Shown: in pieces, positions 5,942 through 8,961 of the stretch
Layout of the letters: the number at the start of each line of letters is the position of its first letter
Position numbering within the stretch: position 1 is the stretch's first letter
Source of the DNA: an uncultured Rickettsiales bacterium
GTDB taxonomy: Bacteria > Pseudomonadota > Alphaproteobacteria > Rs-D84
Reading direction: 5' to 3'
Assembly: GCA_900550565.1 (NCBI GenBank)
Contig: URSG01000023.1
Coordinates: forward strand, 1-8,961
DNA length: 8,961 nucleotides
Notes under the pieces: generated by a model
What the model was told of the DNA's origin: nothing
The model's input: the letters and a program-made list of their open reading frames with translations, nothing else
Databases searched by the model: none
Program-made: the position numbers and the translations under genes

Positions 5942-8011
5942 ATGAAGAGCCGTAACATCGCAGATTGCTGCAAAAATGCCGTCGGAACAGTTTTCTTGTT
6001 GGCTGGCGCATTTTTTGTTTGTTCTACATTGTTATCAATACGTGCGGTATTTGCCGACCCAGTTGCACCAACAACCGGTGCGATTGCTGGGGCGCAATCA
6101 CCACGTGGAACCGTGTCATCGCGTCGCGCGACGTCTAATGTTATATCGCGTGGCACAACGGCAAAAACAAATGCCGCCACGACGGCTGGCACTGCGCGCA
6201 ATGTGACATCGCGCACAACTGTTGCGTCGCCACGTGCAAATGCCACTGCGTCACGTAATGTTGTTGCACGTACCACTGCGTCACGGACCACGACCAATTC
6301 GCGCAATGTTCGTGCGCGTACTGCAACATCAAACCAGGCGCGCGTTTCATTACAGGGCAGTGCAATCCGGGGCAGTAAATCGTCATCAAATAAAACATAT
6401 ACATATCTGACGAACAAGTTGTACACAGGCAACTATTCAAACATTATTGATTCAACAACTGGGTTGATTTCGGCTGATGCGTATAACAACTGTATGGAAT
6501 CATATTACACATGTATGGACGAAATCTGTACTGCGCGTAATACGGCCCAGCGTCGTTGTGCGTGTGCCGGTCGTGTCAAGGCCTTTGCCGAGGCGGAAAC
6601 CGCACTGGAATCAGCAAACGAAGAATTGATAAAGGTTTCTGGTGAATTGGCATTGCTGATTGCGAACAAGGGCAAAGATGTTTCTGATGCATTTCAGTTG
6701 ACCGATGCAGAAAAGGTTATGAACTGTGTTTCGTGGCAAGAAGTGACCCAGAAATACGGGACAAATTCTGACGAGGCTATCAAGTGGTGCAATAACCATT
6801 CTATCTTTGGCGAAAACGGAAATAAATTATCTACGTGTGCAAAGCCGTCATACTGCACAGAGGCTGGAAATAACTTTGGCTTTGACATTGCCAACATTGA
6901 CGGTTCGTCCAGTGATATTTTGGCGTCGTTGCAATCGTGGGCCGATGCCAAGGAAAATACGTTGACCATATTGACTGATAATACAGACAGTTTGACCAGC
7001 GCGTTTGATAATTTATCAAATGTTGTGTCTGGACTGGCTGGGATTGACGGTGCGTTGAACGACAGCAACACCTTAAAGGATTCTTTGGCGCAAACCTGGG
7101 GCTATGAATTGTTTGAATACGCGCACAACAATGTTTGCAACCGCGTATTGGATTCTTGCTTTAACGGTATTTACGAGGCGTGCGGAACCCCACCGTCATC
7201 GGGCCGTAAATGCGGCAACGGTGCGTCCCAGTGTCCGTATAATTACAACAGTTATATCAGTGTATCCAACACTGGCACGTATGAATTGAATTTCATTACA
7301 CCAAATTCTGGATATACTGCGTCAAACAGTGCAACCTGTTTTGGGTACACGTCTGCGTCGGGCGATCCTTATTCAACGTTGCGTGGCCCGGTCGCAGATG
7401 CGCGTCGCAGCATTATGCAAAAGTATGCGCTGGACGCAAATGCAGATTGCGATTCGTATGGCGAACAGTTGCGCAAGGCGGCCCAGAATATCGGTTATCA
7501 AAAGGTTGCCGCACAACAGGCGTTGCAACAGAAACGTCTGGAATTTGCGAACGAAGAAAAGACGTCTATCTTGAACGCGGCGGTCACAGCAGGAACGAAT
7601 TTCAACGAATGTATCAGCGAAATTTACGACTGTTATGAAACCCAAGAACGTTCAAATCCGTCGTGGACAACCGCGCGTATCAGAACATACTGCGCCCAGG
7701 TTGCAAACGTTCCGCATTGCTATGAAGAAATGATTTGTAATCCGTCTAATTCGCCGTTCAAGGCCGTTATTGACAAGGCGGATAACGCCCAGTGCAAGAA
7801 CACTGCGGATTACACAACCAATACGTGCCGCAATGTCGTGACGCTGAACGATATCTTGAACGGTACCGGTGCCACGGCCGCCGAATGCGAGTTTGGTGAT
7901 AACCAGACGTGTGATTCTGCGGCGATGCGTCAGAAATGCTTGCTGGACGCAATCGGAACAGATGGCACTAGTTCGGATAAAAACGTTTTACAGACCTGGA
8001 AAAAGGAATAA
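5942..8011 (+). CDS. Secreted cysteine-rich protein of unknown function, 689 aa
   Basis: I do not recognise a named family. The N-terminus (1-38) is a signal peptide with a long polar start, a hydrophobic core (about 16-33) and likely cleavage after VFA. Residues 41-150 form a low-complexity linker with 15 Arg, many Thr/Ser/Ala/Asn and no Asp or Glu, containing four degenerate RNV-x-[SA]-RT units. From about 180 the protein is ordered and holds all 26 post-signal cysteines. Three C-x6-C pairs stand out (184/191, 399/406, 557/564), as does a dense block CMDEICTARN...RRCACAGR (191-211). Helical, coiled-coil-like stretches lie at about 211-243 and 507-545. The even number and pairing of cysteines point to a disulfide-bonded periplasmic or surface protein. 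The start has AGGGAG (5929-5934), 7 nt before the ATG. It is monocistronic, with a strong promoter and a large terminator. Acid-free basic linkers can bind cell-wall or LPS polyanions, but no role is established. Confidence 0.9.
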   Translation: MKSRNIADCCKNAVGTVFLLAGAFFVCSTLLSIRAVFADPVAPTTGAIAGAQSPRGTVSSRRATSNVISRGTTAKTNAATTAGTARNVTSRTTVASPRANATASRNVVARTTASRTTTNSRNVRARTATSNQARVSLQGSAIRGSKSSSNKTYTYLTNKLYTGNYSNIIDSTTGLISADAYNNCMESYYTCMDEICTARNTAQRRCACAGRVKAFAEAETALESANEELIKVSGELALLIANKGKDVSDAFQLTDAEKVMNCVSWQEVTQKYGTNSDEAIKWCNNHSIFGENGNKLSTCAKPSYCTEAGNNFGFDIANIDGSSSDILASLQSWADAKENTLTILTDNTDSLTSAFDNLSNVVSGLAGIDGALNDSNTLKDSLAQTWGYELFEYAHNNVCNRVLDSCFNGIYEACGTPPSSGRKCGNGASQCPYNYNSYISVSNTGTYELNFITPNSGYTASNSATCFGYTSASGDPYSTLRGPVADARRSIMQKYALDANADCDSYGEQLRKAAQNIGYQKVAAQQALQQKRLEFANEEKTSILNAAVTAGTNFNECISEIYDCYETQERSNPSWTTARIRTYCAQVANVPHCYEEMICNPSNSPFKAVIDKADNAQCKNTADYTTNTCRNVVTLNDILNGTGATAAECEFGDNQTCDSAAMRQKCLLDAIGTDGTSSDKNVLQTWKKE
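6131..6325 (+). repeat. Degenerate in-frame repeats coding for the RNV-x-[SA]-RT linker
   Basis: Four related peptide units occur at residues 64-73 (TSNVISRGTT), 85-93 (ARNVTSRTT), 104-112 (SRNVVARTT) and 120-128 (SRNVRARTA), spaced 21, 19 and 16 residues apart. The DNA shows matching degenerate units such as CGCAATGT / CGTAATGT followed by a short gap and CG-Arg codons. The irregular spacing argues against simple recent slippage. Confidence 0.65.
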
Positions 8012-8034
8012 CCGTTTTAATAGTGCATAATTTC

Positions 8035-8105
8035 CAGGGCCCACAACGCCAACAAATCAACCCGGGTGGGGATAAAGATTTGTTGCATTGTGGGCCCTGT
8101 TTTTT
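8035..8105 (+). terminator. Very long hairpin terminator after the cysteine-rich gene
   Basis: The outer stem CAGGGCCCACAA (8035-8046) pairs perfectly with TTGTGGGCCCTG (8088-8099). After a small internal loop, CAACAAATC (8050-8058) pairs perfectly with GATTTGTTG (8077-8085). The apical loop is 18 nt and contains CCCGGG. Six Ts (8100-8105) follow. That gives 21 perfect pairs, more than a terminator needs. Confidence 0.92.
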
Positions 8106-8117
8106 AATTCTGAAAAT

Positions 8118-8147
8118 TTGACGGTTTTACGCGTTTTGTTGTAAGAT
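8118..8147 (+). promoter_or_regulatory. Upstream candidate promoter of rplU-rpmA (P1)
   Basis: TTGACG (8118-8123, 5/6) and TAAGAT (8142-8147, 4/6) have an 18-bp spacer. The -10 box lies in the loop of the inverted repeat at 8131-8160. A second candidate promoter follows at 8161-8188. Confidence 0.45.
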
Positions 8148-8160
8148 TTCGTCAAAACGC
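8131..8160. promoter_or_regulatory. Inverted repeat in the rplU promoter region
   Basis: GCGTTTTG (8131-8138) and CAAAACGC (8153-8160) are perfect complements, 14 nt apart. The repeat spans the -10 box of P1 and abuts the -35 box of P2, so it could be a protein operator; if transcribed from P1 only its right half would be in the RNA. No T-run follows, so it is not a terminator. Confidence 0.45.
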
Positions 8161-8188
8161 TTGACTTTTTGTAAAAAAATGTTATTTT
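8161..8188 (+). promoter_or_regulatory. Downstream candidate promoter of rplU-rpmA (P2)
   Basis: TTGACT (8161-8166, 5/6) and TATTTT (8183-8188, 4/6) have a 16-bp spacer, with TGT (8180-8182) giving an extended -10. Transcription would start near 8195, leaving about 50 nt of leader before rplU. Confidence 0.5.
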
Positions 8189-8243
8189 TGTAGCAAGTTT
8201 TAAACAAAACGCAGAACAAGAACAATATACAAGAGAAAGAAAT

Positions 8244-8543
8244 ATGAGCAAATTTGCAATCTTTCAAACCGGTGGCAAACAGTATCGCGTGCAAGCAGGT
8301 GATATTGTCAAGGTTGAAAAACTGGACGCCGCAGATACGGTTGAATTTGACCAGGTTTTGATGATTGATGACAAGATTGGCACACCGTTTATTGATGGCG
8401 CCAAGGTTATTGCCACAGTTGTTGAACAGAAACGCGCTGACAAGGTTTTGGTGTTCAAGAAAAAACGCCGCCAGAACTATCGCCGCACACGTGGCCACCG
8501 TCAGTATATCACTGTTGTTAAAATCGCAGAGATTAAAGGCTAA
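8244..8543 (+). CDS. rplU: 50S ribosomal protein L21
   Basis: L21 binds 23S rRNA early in large-subunit assembly. At 99 aa it is close to the usual 100-105. The N-terminal FAIFQTGGKQYRVQAGD (about 4-20) and the basic block KKKRRQNYRRTRGHRQYIT (about 72-90) with the conserved GHRQ are diagnostic. The ribosome binding site is weak (AGAGAAAG, 8231-8238), while rpmA behind it has a strong one. It is the first gene of the rplU-rpmA operon, 11 nt before rpmA, the usual bacterial order. The obg/cgtA gene that often follows is absent here; the operon ends after rpmA. Confidence 0.98.
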   Translation: MSKFAIFQTGGKQYRVQAGDIVKVEKLDAADTVEFDQVLMIDDKIGTPFIDGAKVIATVVEQKRADKVLVFKKKRRQNYRRTRGHRQYITVVKIAEIKG

Positions 8544-8554
8544 GGAGTTTAATT

Positions 8555-8815
8555 ATGGCACACAAGAAAGCAGGTTCGGCGACCACTAATGGACGCGACT
8601 CGGCCGGGCGCAGATTGGGCGTTAAAAAATCCGGTGGCAGCCGTGTTATCCCAGGTAATATCATTATTCGCCAGCGTGGCACATCTGTGCACCCAGGCTT
8701 GAATGTTGGTATGGGCAAGGATCATACATTGTTTGCAAAGATTGCAGGCATTGTAAAATTCAAAAAAGGTTTGGGCGATCGCAAGACCGTTTCCGTTGAA
8801 CCAGAAGCAAAATAA
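8555..8815 (+). CDS. rpmA: 50S ribosomal protein L27
   Basis: L27 sits beside the peptidyl-transferase centre, where its N-terminal tail helps place tRNA ends. At 86 aa it has the normal length. The start AHKKAGSATTNGRDS is the Gram-negative form without the cleaved extension of Firmicutes. GVKKSGG, VIPGNIIIRQRGT and HPGLNVGMGKDHTLFAKIAG are typical of the family. AAGGAG (8542-8547) lies 7 nt before the ATG and overlaps the end of rplU. The gene is followed by a bidirectional terminator. Confidence 0.98.
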   Translation: MAHKKAGSATTNGRDSAGRRLGVKKSGGSRVIPGNIIIRQRGTSVHPGLNVGMGKDHTLFAKIAGIVKFKKGLGDRKTVSVEPEAK

Positions 8816-8825
8816 AAAAGAAAAA

Positions 8826-8850
8826 GCACCTGCAAAAGCAAGTGCCTTTT
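8826..8850. terminator. Bidirectional terminator between rpmA and tRNA-Thr
   Basis: GCAC-c-TGC (8826-8833) pairs with GCA-a-GTGC (8838-8845) around one C/A mismatch and an AAAA loop. On the plus strand CTTTT follows. On the minus strand a long U-tract follows (the A-rich stretch 8813-8825), so it can end both the rplU-rpmA and the tRNA transcript. Confidence 0.75.
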
Positions 8851-8851
8851 C

Positions 8852-8927
8852 TGGAGCTACTGGCCGGACTCGAACCGGCGACCTGCTGATTACGAATCAG
8901 CTGCTCTACCAACTGAGCCACACTAGC
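8852..8927 (-). tRNA. tRNA-Thr, anticodon CGU (reads ACG)
   Basis: Read on the minus strand this is a 76-nt cloverleaf with encoded CCA (plus-strand 8852-8854). The D stem is GCTC/GAGC, the anticodon stem GCTGA/TCAGC with loop TTCGTAA (anticodon CGT at plus-strand 8892-8894), the variable loop AGGTC, and the T arm GCCGG-TTCGAGT-CCGGC. The acceptor stem is GCTAGTG with CAGTAGC: all pairs match except a G5:G68 mismatch. The discriminator base is T (U73). Identity follows from the anticodon and from close similarity to E. coli tRNA-Thr(CGU) in the anticodon arm. It converges with rpmA and does not belong to the rRNA operon. Confidence 0.94.
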
Positions 8928-8940
8928 AGAATACTTATAT

Positions 8941-8946
8941 ATTATA
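8941..8946 (-). promoter_or_regulatory. -10 box of the tRNA-Thr gene
   Basis: On the minus strand TATAAT lies 13 nt upstream of the tRNA 5' end, giving a start near 8934 and a leader of about 7 nt. With normal spacing the -35 box would be just beyond the window edge, so the promoter cannot be completed. Confidence 0.6.
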
Positions 8947-8961
8947 GCAGGCCAACCACGG

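Noticed and set aside
6131..6325. Possible CRISPR or tandem DNA repeat array
   Set aside because: Units are short, degenerate and in frame with the protein, with uneven spacing; there are no constant repeats with unique spacers.
5893..6440. Antisense ORFs of 179 and 99 aa opposite the Arg-rich linker
   Set aside because: The Val/Ala/Arg/Asp-rich pattern is the mirror of the repetitive linker codons, and there is no promoter or ribosome binding site for the minus strand.
8852..8961. tRNA 3' end as a phage or island attachment site
   Set aside because: No integrase and no repeated copy of the tRNA end are present in the window.

Overview
The window reads as bacterial chromosome, most likely from an alphaproteobacterium. 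The 5S rRNA sequence around GCCGATGGTACTT and GAGTAGGTCGTCGCCAG, the L21-L27 pair, a full-length PPDK and a PagL-type outer-membrane protein all fit a Gram-negative alphaproteobacterium. The large cysteine-rich secreted protein and the short, AT-rich gene starts remind me of the uncultured, small-genome, gut-associated alphaproteobacteria (RF32 / 'Candidatus Enterousia'-like). That lineage guess comes from memory, not from a search.

Layout. Positions 1-968 are the 3' third of a 23S rRNA. A short spacer without a tRNA follows, then 5S rRNA (about 1061-1179) closed by a 15-bp perfect processing stem, and an intrinsic terminator (1211-1233). Directly behind this terminator a good sigma70-type promoter drives a 296-aa protein with a divergent protein-kinase-like core (1271-2161), apparently as a leaderless mRNA. 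Its stop overlaps the start of a 57-aa ORF (2158-2331) that repeats the same N-terminal module (GSLPPQLFKY-[VI]-D ... ARF) but has no kinase domain. A terminator overlaps the end of the small ORF.

Next come pyruvate phosphate dikinase (2476-5133) with its own terminator, a PagL-like lipid A 3-O-deacylase precursor (5252-5809, also apparently leaderless), and a 689-aa secreted protein (5942-8011). The last has an acid-free, Arg/Thr/Ser-rich repeat linker and 26 cysteines after its signal peptide. It starts at a strong promoter and ends at a very long hairpin terminator. The ribosomal protein pair rplU-rpmA (8244-8815) follows, behind a promoter region holding an inverted repeat. A shared bidirectional terminator then separates it from a convergent tRNA-Thr(CGU) on the minus strand (8852-8927).

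How the genes relate. There is no single pathway here. The window holds translation genes (rRNA, L21, L27, tRNA-Thr), one central-carbon enzyme (PPDK) and two cell-envelope proteins, each as a separate short transcription unit. The least familiar parts are the kinase-like gene with its coupled mini-paralogue and the cysteine-rich envelope protein. No mobile element, CRISPR array, phage gene or origin was seen, and no stretch above 300 bases lacks a gene.
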